Shown: positions 26,301 to 36,774, counted from the first letter of the stretch. The stretch: 64,000 nt of DNA from PFJX01 sp040757575 (GCA_040757575.1 JBFLXA010000002.1:124001-188000); one strand, 5' to 3'. The notes: generated by a model not told the origin, from the letters alone. Numbers and translations are program-made.

Positions 26301-26834
26301 ATGGAACGCGCGACCCTAGCCCGTCCTTACGCCGAAGCCCTGGCCAAGCTGGCCGGTGAAGCCAATGCCTGGAGTGCCTGGTCGGATCGTCTGGCCCTGC
26401 TGTCTGCCATCGTCGTGGATCCCCAGGTGCAGAACCTGGTGAACAACCCGGCGGTGGAAAACACCCGGGTGGCCGAACTGGTCCTGGCTGTATGCGGCGA
26501 CCGGATGGGTGCCGACGGTGCCAACCTGGTGCGTCTGCTGGCGGAGAACAAGCGTCTGGGCCTGGCAGCGGAAATCGCCGCCCAGTTCCAGGTGCTCAAG
26601 GCTGCCCAGGAAGGCGAGCTCAATGCCCACATCACCAGTGCCTACCCCTTGTCCGCCGAGCAGATGGCGGGCCTGGTGGCAAAACTGGAATCCAAATTTG
26701 GACGCAAGGTCATCGCCACCCAGTCCACCGACCCCGAGCTGATCGGCGGCGTGGTCATCCAGGTGGGAGACGAAGTGATGGATGCGTCGGTGCGCGGCGG
26801 GCTGGATGCCCTCGGCGTTACCCTGAAAGCTTGA
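26301..26834 (+). CDS. atpH: F-type ATP synthase subunit delta
   Basis: 177 residues. The N-terminal six-helix bundle begins ATLARPYAEALAKLA, and the C-terminal part has the family signature region LIGGVVIQVGDEVMDASVRG. It links subunit b to the top of the F1 head. It lies 15 bases after atpF and 19 bases before atpA. Confidence 0.96.
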   Translation: MERATLARPYAEALAKLAGEANAWSAWSDRLALLSAIVVDPQVQNLVNNPAVENTRVAELVLAVCGDRMGADGANLVRLLAENKRLGLAAEIAAQFQVLKAAQEGELNAHITSAYPLSAEQMAGLVAKLESKFGRKVIATQSTDPELIGGVVIQVGDEVMDASVRGGLDALGVTLKA

Positions 26835-26853
26835 TTAGAGAATCGGAGTAGCT

Positions 26854-28395
26854 ATGCAACTCAACCCGTCTGAAATCAGCGAGCTGATCAAGAACCGGAT
26901 CCAGAATCTGGAATCCGGCTCAGAGCTGCGCACCCAGGGGACTGTAGTCTCCGTCACCGACGGCATCGTCCGCGTCCACGGCCTGGCCGACGTGATGCAG
27001 GGCGAAATGCTGGAGTTCCCCGGCAACACCATGGGCATGGCCCTGAACCTGGAGCGGGACTCCGTGGGCGCCGTGGTGCTGGGTGAATACGAACACATTT
27101 CCGAAGGCGACACAGTCAAGTGCACCGGCCGCATCCTGGAAGTGCCCGTGGGCGATGCCCTGCTGGGCCGGGTGGTGAACGCCCTGGGCCAGCCCATCGA
27201 CGGCAAGGGTCCGGTGAACACCACCAAGACCGAGCCCATCGAACAGATCGCCCCCGGCGTGATCGCCCGCCAGTCTGTGGCCCAGCCCATGCAGACCGGC
27301 CTGAAATCCGTGGACTCCATGGTGCCCATCGGCCGCGGCCAGCGGGAACTGATCATCGGTGACCGCCAGACCGGCAAGACCGCCGTGGCCATCGACACCA
27401 TCATCAACCAGAAGGGTACCGGCATCCTGTGTATCTACGTGGCGGTGGGCCAGAAGGCCTCCTCCATTGCCAACGTGGTGCGCAAGCTGGAAGAGCACGG
27501 CGCCATGGGTCACACCATCGTCGTCGCCGCCACCTCCTCCGACCCGGCAGCCATGCAATTCATCGCCCCCTATGCCGGCTGCACCATGGGTGAATACTTC
27601 CGCGACTCCGGCCGCGACGCCCTGATCGTCTATGACGACCTGACCAAGCAGGCCTGGGCCTATCGCCAGATCTCCCTGCTGCTGCGCCGCCCGCCGGGCC
27701 GCGAAGCCTACCCCGGCGACGTGTTCTACCTGCACTCCCGTCTGCTGGAGCGGGCTGCCCGGGTCAACGCCGACTTCGTCGAGAAGAAGACCAACGGTGC
27801 CGTGAAGGGCCAGACCGGTTCCCTGACCGCCCTGCCCATCATCGAAACCCAGGCCGGTGACGTGTCCGCCTTCGTGCCCACCAACGTCATCTCCATCACC
27901 GACGGCCAGATCTTCCTGGAAACCGACCTGTTCAACGCCGGTATCCGTCCCGCCATCAACGCCGGCCTGTCCGTGTCCCGGGTCGGCGGTGCCGCCCAGA
28001 CCAAGGTCATCAAGAAGCTCGGCGGCGGTATCCGTCTGGCCCTGGCCCAGTACCGGGAACTGGCCGCCTTCGCCCAGTTCGCCTCCGACCTGGACGACGT
28101 GACCCGCAAGCAGCTGGATCGCGGCAAGCTGGTCACCGAGCTCATGAAGCAGTTCCAGTACTCCCCCATGAACGTGGCGGAGATGGCCGTGACCCTGTTC
28201 GCCGTCAACCGCGGCTACATGGACGATGTGGAAGTGAAGCGCGTGCTGGCCTTCGAAGCCGCCCTGCAATCCTTCATGAAGGGCAAGTACGCCGCCATGA
28301 TGGACAAGATCCAGAGCACCGGTGACCTGGATGGCGAGACCGAGAAGCAGCTGTCCGCCGCCATCGAGGACTTCAAGGCCTCCGCCGCCTACTGA
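26854..28395 (+). CDS. atpA: F-type ATP synthase subunit alpha
   Basis: 513 residues. N-terminal beta barrel, nucleotide-binding domain with P-loop GDRQTGKTA, the signature PAINAGLSVSRVGGAAQ and the C-terminal helical domain. Alpha carries the non-catalytic nucleotide sites and the arginine finger (in SVSRVGG). It alternates with beta in the F1 head. A GGAG-containing ribosome-binding site precedes the ATG. Confidence 0.98.
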   Translation: MQLNPSEISELIKNRIQNLESGSELRTQGTVVSVTDGIVRVHGLADVMQGEMLEFPGNTMGMALNLERDSVGAVVLGEYEHISEGDTVKCTGRILEVPVGDALLGRVVNALGQPIDGKGPVNTTKTEPIEQIAPGVIARQSVAQPMQTGLKSVDSMVPIGRGQRELIIGDRQTGKTAVAIDTIINQKGTGILCIYVAVGQKASSIANVVRKLEEHGAMGHTIVVAATSSDPAAMQFIAPYAGCTMGEYFRDSGRDALIVYDDLTKQAWAYRQISLLLRRPPGREAYPGDVFYLHSRLLERAARVNADFVEKKTNGAVKGQTGSLTALPIIETQAGDVSAFVPTNVISITDGQIFLETDLFNAGIRPAINAGLSVSRVGGAAQTKVIKKLGGGIRLALAQYRELAAFAQFASDLDDVTRKQLDRGKLVTELMKQFQYSPMNVAEMAVTLFAVNRGYMDDVEVKRVLAFEAALQSFMKGKYAAMMDKIQSTGDLDGETEKQLSAAIEDFKASAAY

Positions 28396-28407
28396 GGATG
28401 AACTGAA

Positions 28408-29274
28408 ATGGCCGCAGGCAAGGAAATCCGCAGCAAGATCAAGAGCGTGGAAAACACGCGCAAGATCACGCGCGCCATGGAAATGGTGGCCGCCGCCAAG
28501 ATGCGCAAGGCCCAGGAGCGCATGAAGCACGCGCGCCCCTATGCCGAGAAGATCGCCAAGGTGGCCGCCCACTTCAGCAAGGCCCATCCCGAGTACAAGC
28601 ATCCCTTCGTCGTCAGCCGGGATACGGTCAAGCGCGCGGGCCTCATCCTGGTCACCACCGACAAGGGTCTGTGCGGCGGCCTGAACACCAACGCCCTGCG
28701 CCTCACCCTGAACAAGCTCAAGGCCTGGGACGAGCAGAAGATCGAGGTGGACGTCTGCGCCATCGGCAGCAAGGGCATGGGCTTCATCCAGCGTCTGGGG
28801 GCCAACATCGCCTCCCAGGTGACTCATCTGGGGGACACCCCCCACATGGAGAAGCTGATCGGCCCCGTGCAGGTGATGCTGGACGCCTACAAGGAAGGCC
28901 GCATCGACGCCATCTACATGGTGTACAGCCGCTTTGTCTCCACCATGAAGCAGGAAGCCACCCTGACCCAGCTGGTGCCCCTGTCCGGCGCCCAGGACAC
29001 CGAGGCTTCCGGCGAGCACTGGGACTACATCTACGAGCCCGAAGCCAAGAGCGTGGTGGACAGCCTCATGGTGCGCTACATCGAGGCGCTGATCTACCAG
29101 GCGGTGGCCGAGAACATGGCCTGCGAACAGTCTGCCCGGATGGTGGCCATGAAGGCCGCGTCGGACAACGCCAAGAACGTCATCAGCGAGCTGAAGCTGG
29201 TCTACAACAAGACCCGCCAGGCGGCCATCACCCAGGAAATCAGCGAGATCGTCGCCGGCGCTTCCGCCGTGTGA
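28408..29274 (+). CDS. atpG: F-type ATP synthase subunit gamma
   Basis: 288 residues. N-terminal helix KEIRSKIKSVENTRKITRAM and C-terminal helix TRQAAITQEISEIVAGASAV form the coiled-coil rotor shaft; the middle part is the Rossmann-like globular domain (LVTTDKGLCGGLN). It transmits rotation from the c-ring to the alpha3-beta3 head. It sits 12 bases after atpA. Confidence 0.97.
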   Translation: MAAGKEIRSKIKSVENTRKITRAMEMVAAAKMRKAQERMKHARPYAEKIAKVAAHFSKAHPEYKHPFVVSRDTVKRAGLILVTTDKGLCGGLNTNALRLTLNKLKAWDEQKIEVDVCAIGSKGMGFIQRLGANIASQVTHLGDTPHMEKLIGPVQVMLDAYKEGRIDAIYMVYSRFVSTMKQEATLTQLVPLSGAQDTEASGEHWDYIYEPEAKSVVDSLMVRYIEALIYQAVAENMACEQSARMVAMKAASDNAKNVISELKLVYNKTRQAAITQEISEIVAGASAV

Positions 29275-29317
29275 GTCTCCCGGACACGAATTCGATATCA
29301 GAGATTAGGAAACAACC

Positions 29318-30697
<1,380 letters not shown>

Positions 30698-30699
30698 TT

Positions 30700-30779
30700 C
30701 GGGAAAGGGGAATGGGGAATGGGGAATGGGTGAAGTTCAAAACCCATCCTCCCATCCCCCCTCCCTCATCCCCTATCAC
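30700..30779. repeat. Dispersed G-rich inverted repeat, copy 1 (atpD-atpC gap)
   Basis: The left arm carries three tandem GGGGAAT units followed by GGG; after a spacer the right arm is C-rich (CCCATCCTCCC, CCTCCCTCATCCCC) and ends with ATCACGG. The arms are roughly complementary. A similar element, beginning with the same GGAAAGGGGAATGGGG and ending ATCACCGG, occupies the glmU-glmS gap at 32704-32788. Confidence 0.75.
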
Positions 30780-30790
30780 GGGATTTTGAT

Positions 30791-31216
30791 ATGGCCATGA
30801 CCATTCATGTCGACATCGTCAGCGCGGAAGCAGCGATCTATTCCGGCCTGGCCGAGTTCGTGATCGTGCCGGCCGAGACGGGCGAAGTGGGCATCTATCC
30901 CCGCCATACCCCCCTGCTCACCCGGCTGAAGCCTGGCTCCGTCCGAATCAAGTCTCCGGACAAGGCCGAGGAAGACGTCATCTACGTCTCCAGCGGCATG
31001 CTGGAAGTGCAGCCCGGCGTGGTCACCATCCTTTCTGACACCGCCATCCGCGGTGCCGACCTGGACGAAGCCCGGGCCCTGGAAGCCAAGCGCAAGGCCG
31101 AAGAAGCCATGAAAGACCGGGGTGCGGCGATGGATTACGCCCGCGCCCAGGCAGAACTGGCCGAAGCCGTGGCCCAGCTGGCCGCCATCGACAAGCTGCG
31201 CAAGATCAAGCACTGA
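30791..31216 (+). CDS. atpC: F-type ATP synthase subunit epsilon
   Basis: 141 residues. N-terminal beta sandwich (VDIVSAEAAIYSGLAEFV; GEVGIYPRHTPLLTRL; YVSSGMLEVQPGVVTILSD) and a C-terminal two-helix hairpin rich in Ala/Glu. It is part of the rotor and can inhibit ATP hydrolysis. The start may be the second Met (30797). It is the last gene of the operon and is followed by a strong terminator. Confidence 0.96.
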   Translation: MAMTIHVDIVSAEAAIYSGLAEFVIVPAETGEVGIYPRHTPLLTRLKPGSVRIKSPDKAEEDVIYVSSGMLEVQPGVVTILSDTAIRGADLDEARALEAKRKAEEAMKDRGAAMDYARAQAELAEAVAQLAAIDKLRKIKH

Positions 31217-31236
31217 TTCGTGAATGCCCCCGCATC

Positions 31237-31270
31237 AAAACGGCAGCTTCTGGCTGCCGTTTTGTTTTGT
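31237..31270 (+). terminator. Intrinsic terminator of the atp operon
   Basis: AAAACGGCAGC (31237-31247), loop TTCTG, GCTGCCGTTTT (31253-31263): a perfect 11-bp stem followed by GTTTTG. It lies 20 bases after the atpC stop and separates atp from glmU. Confidence 0.9.
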
Positions 31271-31341
31271 ATCGACATGCCGACTGCGGGCGAAGGCTTT
31301 TATACTTGGCCCGCTGATAAAACGCCGCCCAAGCCGCAACC

Positions 31342-32727
31342 ATGACCGCCCCCCTCAACGTCATCATCCTCGCTGCCGGCAAGGGCACCCGGATGAAATC
31401 AGACCTGCCCAAGGTGCTGCATCCCCTGGCAGGCAAGCCCCTCCTCTCCCACGTCCTTGGTGCCGCTGACAGCCTGGCGCCGGAGCGCATCTGCGTGGTC
31501 TATGGCCACGGTGGCGAAACCCTGCCCCAGGCCATCAACCGCTCCGAACTGGCCTGGGCAAAGCAGGAGCCTCAACTGGGTACCGGCCATGCGGTGCAGC
31601 AGGCCGTACCCCACCTGAACCCGGATGCCATCGCCCTCATCCTCTATGGCGACGTGCCCCTCACCCGGCCCGAGACCCTTCAGGAACTGGTGCTCATCGC
31701 CCGGGGTGGTGCCATTGCCCTGCTGACCGTGCGGCTGGTCAACCCGGCGGGCTATGGCCGCATCGTGCGCAATGCCCAGGGACGGGTGGAGCGCATCGTG
31801 GAACACAAGGATGCCAGCCCGGAAGAACTGGCCATCGACGAGGTGAACACCGGCATCCTGGCCCTGCCCGCCGGCAAGCTGGCCGGCTGGCTGGCCCGTC
31901 TCACCAACAACAACGCCCAGGGCGAGTACTACCTGACGGACGTGATCGGCATGGCTGCCGCCGAAGGGGAGCAGGTCATCCCCTGCCACCCGGCCGCCGA
32001 GTGGGAAGTGCTGGGCATCAACAGCCGCCAGCAGCTGGCGGAACTGGAACGCACCCACCAGCGCAACATCGCCGAGGCCCTCATGGTCCAGGGGGTCACC
32101 CTCATCGATCCGGTCCGCATTGATGTGCGGGGCAGCCTGGAATGCGGCAAGGACGTGCTCATCGACGTCAATTGCGTGTTCGAAGGCCGCGTGGTGCTGG
32201 GTGACGGCGCGAAAGTGGGCGCCAACTGCGTACTCAAGGACGTGGCGGTAGGACCGGGGGTGGAGATCAAGCCCTTCTGCCATCTGGAATCCGCCCAACT
32301 GGGCGCCCGGGCCATCATCGGCCCCTATGCCCGCATCCGCCCCGGCACCGTGCTGGACGAAGAGGTCCACGTTGGCAACTTCGTGGAACTCAAGAACGCC
32401 CAGGTGGGCTTCAACAGCAAGATCAACCACCTGTCCTACGTGGGCGACGCCACCGTGGGCCGCAAGGTGAACATCGGCGCGGGCACCATCACCTGCAATT
32501 ACGACGGCGCCAACAAGCACCGCACCATCATCGAGGACGAGGCCTTCATCGGCTCCGACACCCAGTTGGTGGCCCCGGTCACCGTGGGGCAAGGCGCCAC
32601 CCTGGGGGCCGGCACCACCCTGACCAAGGACGCACCCGCCGGAGAGTTGACCCTGTCCCGGGCCAAGCAGGTCACCATCAGCGGCTGGAAGCGGCCGACG
32701 AAAGCAGGAAAGGGGAATGGGGGATGA
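31342..32727 (+). CDS. glmU: Bifunctional GlmU (GlcNAc-1-P uridyltransferase / GlcN-1-P acetyltransferase)
   Basis: 461 residues. Uridyltransferase domain: ILAAGKGTRMKSDLPKVLH, YGDVPL, VNTGI. Left-handed beta-helix acetyltransferase domain: repeated hexapeptides around YARIRPGTVLDEEVHVGNFV, and NIGAGTITCNYDGANKH. It makes UDP-GlcNAc for peptidoglycan and LPS. After GWKRPTK the last residues AGKGNGG and the stop codon are encoded by the G-rich dispersed repeat in the gap, so the native end of the protein seems to have been replaced. It pairs functionally with glmS. Confidence 0.96.
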   Translation: MTAPLNVIILAAGKGTRMKSDLPKVLHPLAGKPLLSHVLGAADSLAPERICVVYGHGGETLPQAINRSELAWAKQEPQLGTGHAVQQAVPHLNPDAIALILYGDVPLTRPETLQELVLIARGGAIALLTVRLVNPAGYGRIVRNAQGRVERIVEHKDASPEELAIDEVNTGILALPAGKLAGWLARLTNNNAQGEYYLTDVIGMAAAEGEQVIPCHPAAEWEVLGINSRQQLAELERTHQRNIAEALMVQGVTLIDPVRIDVRGSLECGKDVLIDVNCVFEGRVVLGDGAKVGANCVLKDVAVGPGVEIKPFCHLESAQLGARAIIGPYARIRPGTVLDEEVHVGNFVELKNAQVGFNSKINHLSYVGDATVGRKVNIGAGTITCNYDGANKHRTIIEDEAFIGSDTQLVAPVTVGQGATLGAGTTLTKDAPAGELTLSRAKQVTISGWKRPTKAGKGNGG

Positions 32728-32788
32728 GGAATGAGGTGAACCCGGTGTTGCTCTTTCCCATCCCCCATTCCCAATCCCCCATCACCGG
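32704..32788. repeat. Dispersed G-rich inverted repeat, copy 2 (glmU-glmS gap)
   Basis: Left arm GGAAAGGGGAATGGGGGATG and onwards overlaps the end of glmU; right arm is C-rich (TTTCCCATCCCCCATTCCC) and ends ATCACCGG. It is the same type of element as that in the atpD-atpC gap, with internal differences, and fills the entire space between the two genes. Confidence 0.75.
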
Positions 32789-32797
32789 AGGTTAAAC

Positions 32798-34624
32798 ATG
32801 TGTGGCATCGTCGGCGCCATCGCCCAACGGGACGTGGTCCCCATCCTTCTGGAGGGTCTGCAGCGGCTTGAGTATCGGGGCTACGATTCCGCCGGCCTTG
32901 CAGTGCGGGGTGAAGACGGTGCCCTGCGTCGCATCCGTTCCGTGGGCAAGGTGGCACGGCTGAAGGAAATGGCCGACGTGAGCCCGGTGCCGGGCCACCT
33001 GGGCATTGCCCACACCCGCTGGGCCACCCACGGCATGCCTGCCGAGCGTAACGCCCACCCCCACATGAGCGGCGAGAAGGTGGCGGTGGTACACAATGGC
33101 ATCATCGAAAATCACGCCGAGCTGCGGTCCGAGCTGTCTGCCAAGGGCTACCACTTCAGTTCCGAAACGGATACAGAAGTGATCGCTCACCTTCTCGCCC
33201 ACATCCTGGAATCCACCCCCGACCTGCTGGCGGCGGTGCAAAAGGCGGTCAAGCAACTCGTGGGCGCCTACGGCCTGGCGGTCTCCACACCGGACGATCC
33301 GGACCGCCTGGTGGTGGCTCGGGCCGGCAGCCCACTGGTCATCGGCCTGGGCCTGGGGGAGAACTTCATCGCCTCCGATGTATTCGCCCTGTTGCCTGTC
33401 ACCCAGCGATTCATGTTCCTGGAAGAAGGCGACATCGCCGAAATTCGCCGGGACGGTATCCGCATCTTCGACGCGGACGGCCACCCCGCCACCCGGCCCG
33501 AACGCATCTCCCAGCTTTCTACCTCCACCGCCGACAAGGGCCCCTACGCCCACTACATGCTCAAGGAAATTTTCGAGCAGCCCTCGGTCATCGCCGAAAC
33601 CCTGGAAGGTCGCATCCACAAGGGCAAGCTGCTGGAAGAAAGCTTCGGCCACAAGGCCCAGGAGTTGTTCGACGCCACACAGGGCGTGCACATCATCGCC
33701 TGCGGCACCAGCTACCACGCCGGCCTGGTGGCCAAGTACTGGCTGGAGGAGGCAGGCGTGCCCTGCCACGTGGAAGTGGCTAGCGAATACCGCTACCGCA
33801 AGGTGGTGGTGCCGGCCGGTACCCTATTCCTGTCCATTTCCCAGAGTGGTGAAACAGCAGACACCCTGGCCGCCCTGCGGGGGGCCAAGCAGGCGGGCTA
33901 CGTGGGTTCCATGACCATCTGCAATGTGCCCGAGTCGTCCCTGACCCGGGAATCCGACGTGGCCCTCATGACCCGGGCCGGTCCGGAGATCGGCGTGGCC
34001 TCCACCAAGGCCTTCACCACCCAGCTTACCGCCCTGCGCCTGTTGACCCTGGCCCTGGCCCGGCGCCGGGGCATGACCGCCGAACAGGAGGAACGGCTGG
34101 TGAACGAACTCCACGCCCTGCCCCGCCAGGTGGAAGTGGTGCTGGAACTGTCCGATGCCATCAAGGGCATGGCGGAATCCTTTGCCGACAAGGTCCACGC
34201 CCTGTTCCTGGGCCGGGGCCCCTTCTACCCCATCGCCCTGGAAGGGGCGCTGAAGCTGAAGGAAATCTCCTACATCCACGCCGAGGCCTACCCCGCCGGC
34301 GAACTGAAGCACGGCCCCCTGGCCCTGGTGGATGCCACCATGCCGGTGATCTGCGCCCTGCCCGACGACCCGCTGCTGGACAAGGTGCTGTCCAACCTCC
34401 AGGAAGTGCGGGCCCGGGGCGGCGAGTTGTTCCTGTTTTCGGACCACACGGTAAAAATCGAACTGGACCGGTTCCAGAATCTCACCCTGGCGGATATCCA
34501 CCCCAGCACCGCCGCCATCGTATACAGCATACCTTTACAGCTTCTGGCCTACCATGTGGCCGTCCTCAAGGGTACGGACGTGGACCAACCCCGCAACCTC
34601 GCCAAATCGGTGACGGTGGAGTAA
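32798..34624 (+). CDS. glmS: Glutamine-fructose-6-phosphate aminotransferase (isomerizing)
   Basis: 608 residues. N-terminal glutaminase domain with nucleophile Cys2 (MCGIVGAIAQRDVVPILLEG), HTRWATHG and HNGIIENH; two SIS sugar-isomerase domains (CGTSYHAG; SISQSGETADTL; TKAFTTQ; C-terminal DQPRNLAKSVTVE). It makes glucosamine-6-phosphate, the first step to UDP-GlcNAc, feeding GlmU. The GGAGG preceding the ATG lies at the edge of the repeat. No glmS ribozyme fits in the upstream space. Confidence 0.98.
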   Translation: MCGIVGAIAQRDVVPILLEGLQRLEYRGYDSAGLAVRGEDGALRRIRSVGKVARLKEMADVSPVPGHLGIAHTRWATHGMPAERNAHPHMSGEKVAVVHNGIIENHAELRSELSAKGYHFSSETDTEVIAHLLAHILESTPDLLAAVQKAVKQLVGAYGLAVSTPDDPDRLVVARAGSPLVIGLGLGENFIASDVFALLPVTQRFMFLEEGDIAEIRRDGIRIFDADGHPATRPERISQLSTSTADKGPYAHYMLKEIFEQPSVIAETLEGRIHKGKLLEESFGHKAQELFDATQGVHIIACGTSYHAGLVAKYWLEEAGVPCHVEVASEYRYRKVVVPAGTLFLSISQSGETADTLAALRGAKQAGYVGSMTICNVPESSLTRESDVALMTRAGPEIGVASTKAFTTQLTALRLLTLALARRRGMTAEQEERLVNELHALPRQVEVVLELSDAIKGMAESFADKVHALFLGRGPFYPIALEGALKLKEISYIHAEAYPAGELKHGPLALVDATMPVICALPDDPLLDKVLSNLQEVRARGGELFLFSDHTVKIELDRFQNLTLADIHPSTAAIVYSIPLQLLAYHVAVLKGTDVDQPRNLAKSVTVE

Positions 34625-34641
34625 TCAAGGAAGGGAATTAG

Positions 34642-35406
34642 ATGGCAGTCATCGCGGTTTTCAACCAGAAGGGGGGCGTGGGCAAAACCACCACCTGCCT
34701 CAACATTGCCGCCTCCCTGGCCCTGCTGGAGCGCAAGCCCCTGGTGGTGGACCTGGACCCCCAGGCCCATGTGAGCATGGCCCTGGGGGTGCGCTTCCTG
34801 CCCGCCAATGCCACCTCTGCTGCCTTCTTCCGGGAAGAGGTGCCCCTGGACCGGCTGGTGCGCCGCCTGGGCAATGGCCTGCGCCTGTTGCCGGGGCACG
34901 CCGACCTCTCCAAGGTGGATGCCTTGCTGGGCGGTGCCCCCGGGGTGGCCGCCACCCTCAAGAAAGGCCTTGCTGCCTCCACCGCCCGGGACGAAGGCCC
35001 GGTGCTCATCGACTGCGCCCCGGCCCTGGGGGTTTTGTCCCTGAACGCCCTGTTCGCCTCCGACCGGGTGCTGATCCCCGTCACCGCCGACTATCTGGCC
35101 ATGCAGGGCTTGAACCGCCTGGACATGGCCCTGAACGTCCTCGAAGGCCCCTTGAAGCGCCGCATCGAGCGCCGGGTGGTGCTCACCCGTTTCGACGAAT
35201 CCAAGCCCCAGTGCCGGGACGCCCTGGCCAGCCTGAAAAACCGCTATGGCGAAAACCTGTGCGAAACCCGCATCGCCGACGACCCGGCCTTGTCGGAAAG
35301 CCCGGCCCACGGCATGGACATCTTCGCCTACGCCGCCGAATCCGCCGGGGCCCACGACTACCGGCTGCTGACCATGGAGCTGCTGTCCAAGGGGTTCTTC
35401 CAATAA
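34642..35406 (+). CDS. Orphan ParA/MinD-type ATPase
   Basis: 254 residues. Deviant Walker A NQKGGVGKTT, LVVDLDPQAHVSMALG and VLIDCAPALGVLSLNAL place it with ParA-like partition ATPases. It differs from the parA at 22.5 kb and has no parB partner nearby. It lies 17 bases after glmS and 46 bases before bioA, so it may be co-transcribed with glmS. Related orphans position protein complexes rather than DNA (for example chemosensory arrays or carboxysomes), but no such cargo is encoded here. Confidence 0.85.
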   Translation: MAVIAVFNQKGGVGKTTTCLNIAASLALLERKPLVVDLDPQAHVSMALGVRFLPANATSAAFFREEVPLDRLVRRLGNGLRLLPGHADLSKVDALLGGAPGVAATLKKGLAASTARDEGPVLIDCAPALGVLSLNALFASDRVLIPVTADYLAMQGLNRLDMALNVLEGPLKRRIERRVVLTRFDESKPQCRDALASLKNRYGENLCETRIADDPALSESPAHGMDIFAYAAESAGAHDYRLLTMELLSKGFFQ

Positions 35407-35452
35407 ACCCCAATCGCCGCTGCTACCCCGCTGGCGGGCAGGACGAGTAAGC

Positions 35453-36757
35453 ATGAGCAACGCCGACTGGCAGGACCGCACCCGCGCCACCCTCTGGCAC
35501 CCCTGTACCCAGATGAAACATCTGGAGCAGGCCCCGCCCCTGCCCATCGCCCGGGGGGAAGGGCCCTGGCTCATCGACTACGATGGTCAGCGCTACCTGG
35601 ACGGCATCTCCTCCTGGTGGGTCAACCTCTTCGGTCATGCCAACCCCCGCATCAACGCTGCCCTCATCGACCAGTTGAACCGCATCGAGCACGTCATCCT
35701 GGCAGGCTGCACCCACGCTCCGGTAGTTGAGTTGTCCGAGCGGCTCGCCAGGCTCAGCGGCCTGGGTCATGCCTTCTACGGCTCCGACGGCGCCTCCGCC
35801 ACGGAAATCGCCCTGAAGATGAGCTTCCACTTCTGGCGCAACCGGGGCCGGGGGGAAAAGACCGGCTTCATCAGCCTGCAAAACGGCTACCACGGCGAAA
35901 CCCTGGGGGCCCTGTCGGTCACCGACGTGGCCCTGTTCAAGGACACCTACGCCCCCCTGCTGCGCCACACCCACCAGGCCCTGAGTCCGGATGCCCGGCT
36001 GGCCGCCCCGGGGGAATCCGCCGCCGCCTACGCCCTGCGGGCCGCCGCCGACCTGGAAGCCCACCTGGCCCAGTGCGCCGACGAAACCGCCGCCCTCATC
36101 CTCGAACCCCTGGTCCAGGGGGCCGCCGGCATGGCCATGTACGACCCCGTCTACCTCACGGAAGTGCGCCGGCTCTGCGACACCTACCACGTGCACCTCA
36201 TCGCCGATGAAATCGCCGTGGGTTTCGGCCGCACCGGCACGATGTTCGCCTGTGAACAAGCAGAAATCCGCCCCGACTTCCTCTGCCTCTCCAAAGGCAT
36301 CACCGGCGGCTACCTGCCCCTCTCCTGCGTGCTCACCACCGACGCCATCTACGACGCCTTCTACGACGACGCCACCGCCCGGGGTTTTCTCCACTCCCAC
36401 TCCTACACCGGCAACCCCCTGGCCTGCCGCGCCGCCCTGGCGGTGCTGGACATCTTCGAAACCGACCAGGTCCTGGCGGAAAACCGCGTCCGGGCCGCCC
36501 GTTTCAGCGAGCTCCTGGCCCCCCTGGCCAGCCACCCCCGGGTGGCGCACTTCCGCCACCGGGGCATGATCTGGGCCTTCGACGTGAAAAACGCCGGCCC
36601 CGGCTTCAGTCACGACTTCCACCGCCGCGCCCTGGCCCGGGGGCTGTTCATCCGCCCCATTGGCAACACGGTTTATTTCATGCCCCCCTACGTCATCCAG
36701 GAAGAGCACATGCAGAGCATGGCAAGGGCGGTCGAATCGCTCATCGGACCCCAATAG
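35453..36757 (+). CDS. bioA: Adenosylmethionine-8-amino-7-oxononanoate aminotransferase
   Basis: 434 residues. PLP-dependent class-III aminotransferase with the BioA N-terminal signature TLWHPCTQMKHLE, YDGQRYLDGISSWWVNLFGH, LQNGYHGETLGALSVTD, the cofactor-binding Asp in LIADEIAVGFGRTG and the Schiff-base Lys in CLSKGITGGYLPLS. It uses SAM as amino donor to make DAPA in biotin synthesis. No other bio gene is in the window, so the pathway is scattered. Confidence 0.96.
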   Translation: MSNADWQDRTRATLWHPCTQMKHLEQAPPLPIARGEGPWLIDYDGQRYLDGISSWWVNLFGHANPRINAALIDQLNRIEHVILAGCTHAPVVELSERLARLSGLGHAFYGSDGASATEIALKMSFHFWRNRGRGEKTGFISLQNGYHGETLGALSVTDVALFKDTYAPLLRHTHQALSPDARLAAPGESAAAYALRAAADLEAHLAQCADETAALILEPLVQGAAGMAMYDPVYLTEVRRLCDTYHVHLIADEIAVGFGRTGTMFACEQAEIRPDFLCLSKGITGGYLPLSCVLTTDAIYDAFYDDATARGFLHSHSYTGNPLACRAALAVLDIFETDQVLAENRVRAARFSELLAPLASHPRVAHFRHRGMIWAFDVKNAGPGFSHDFHRRALARGLFIRPIGNTVYFMPPYVIQEEHMQSMARAVESLIGPQ

Positions 36758-36774
36758 GTCCTGGCATGACCCCC

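Noticed and set aside
26920..29019. A 699-codon antisense frame across atpA and atpG
   Set aside because: Gly/His/Val-rich shadow of highly conserved ATP synthase genes with biased third positions; no recognisable domain.
30700..30779. CRISPR array or satellite from the repeated GGGGAAT units
   Set aside because: Only three short units, no spacers, and an inverted C-rich arm, so a dispersed inverted repeat fits better.
32728..32797. glmS ribozyme upstream of glmS
   Set aside because: The gap is a dispersed repeat; glmS ribozymes are known from Gram-positive lineages and no core is visible.
33761..33785. CACGTG in glmS and several other coding CACGTG cores (e.g. 19441, 36190, 41955, 53410) as parS sites
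   Set aside because: Their flanks do not follow TGTT...AACA; only three sites reach 15 of 16 matches.
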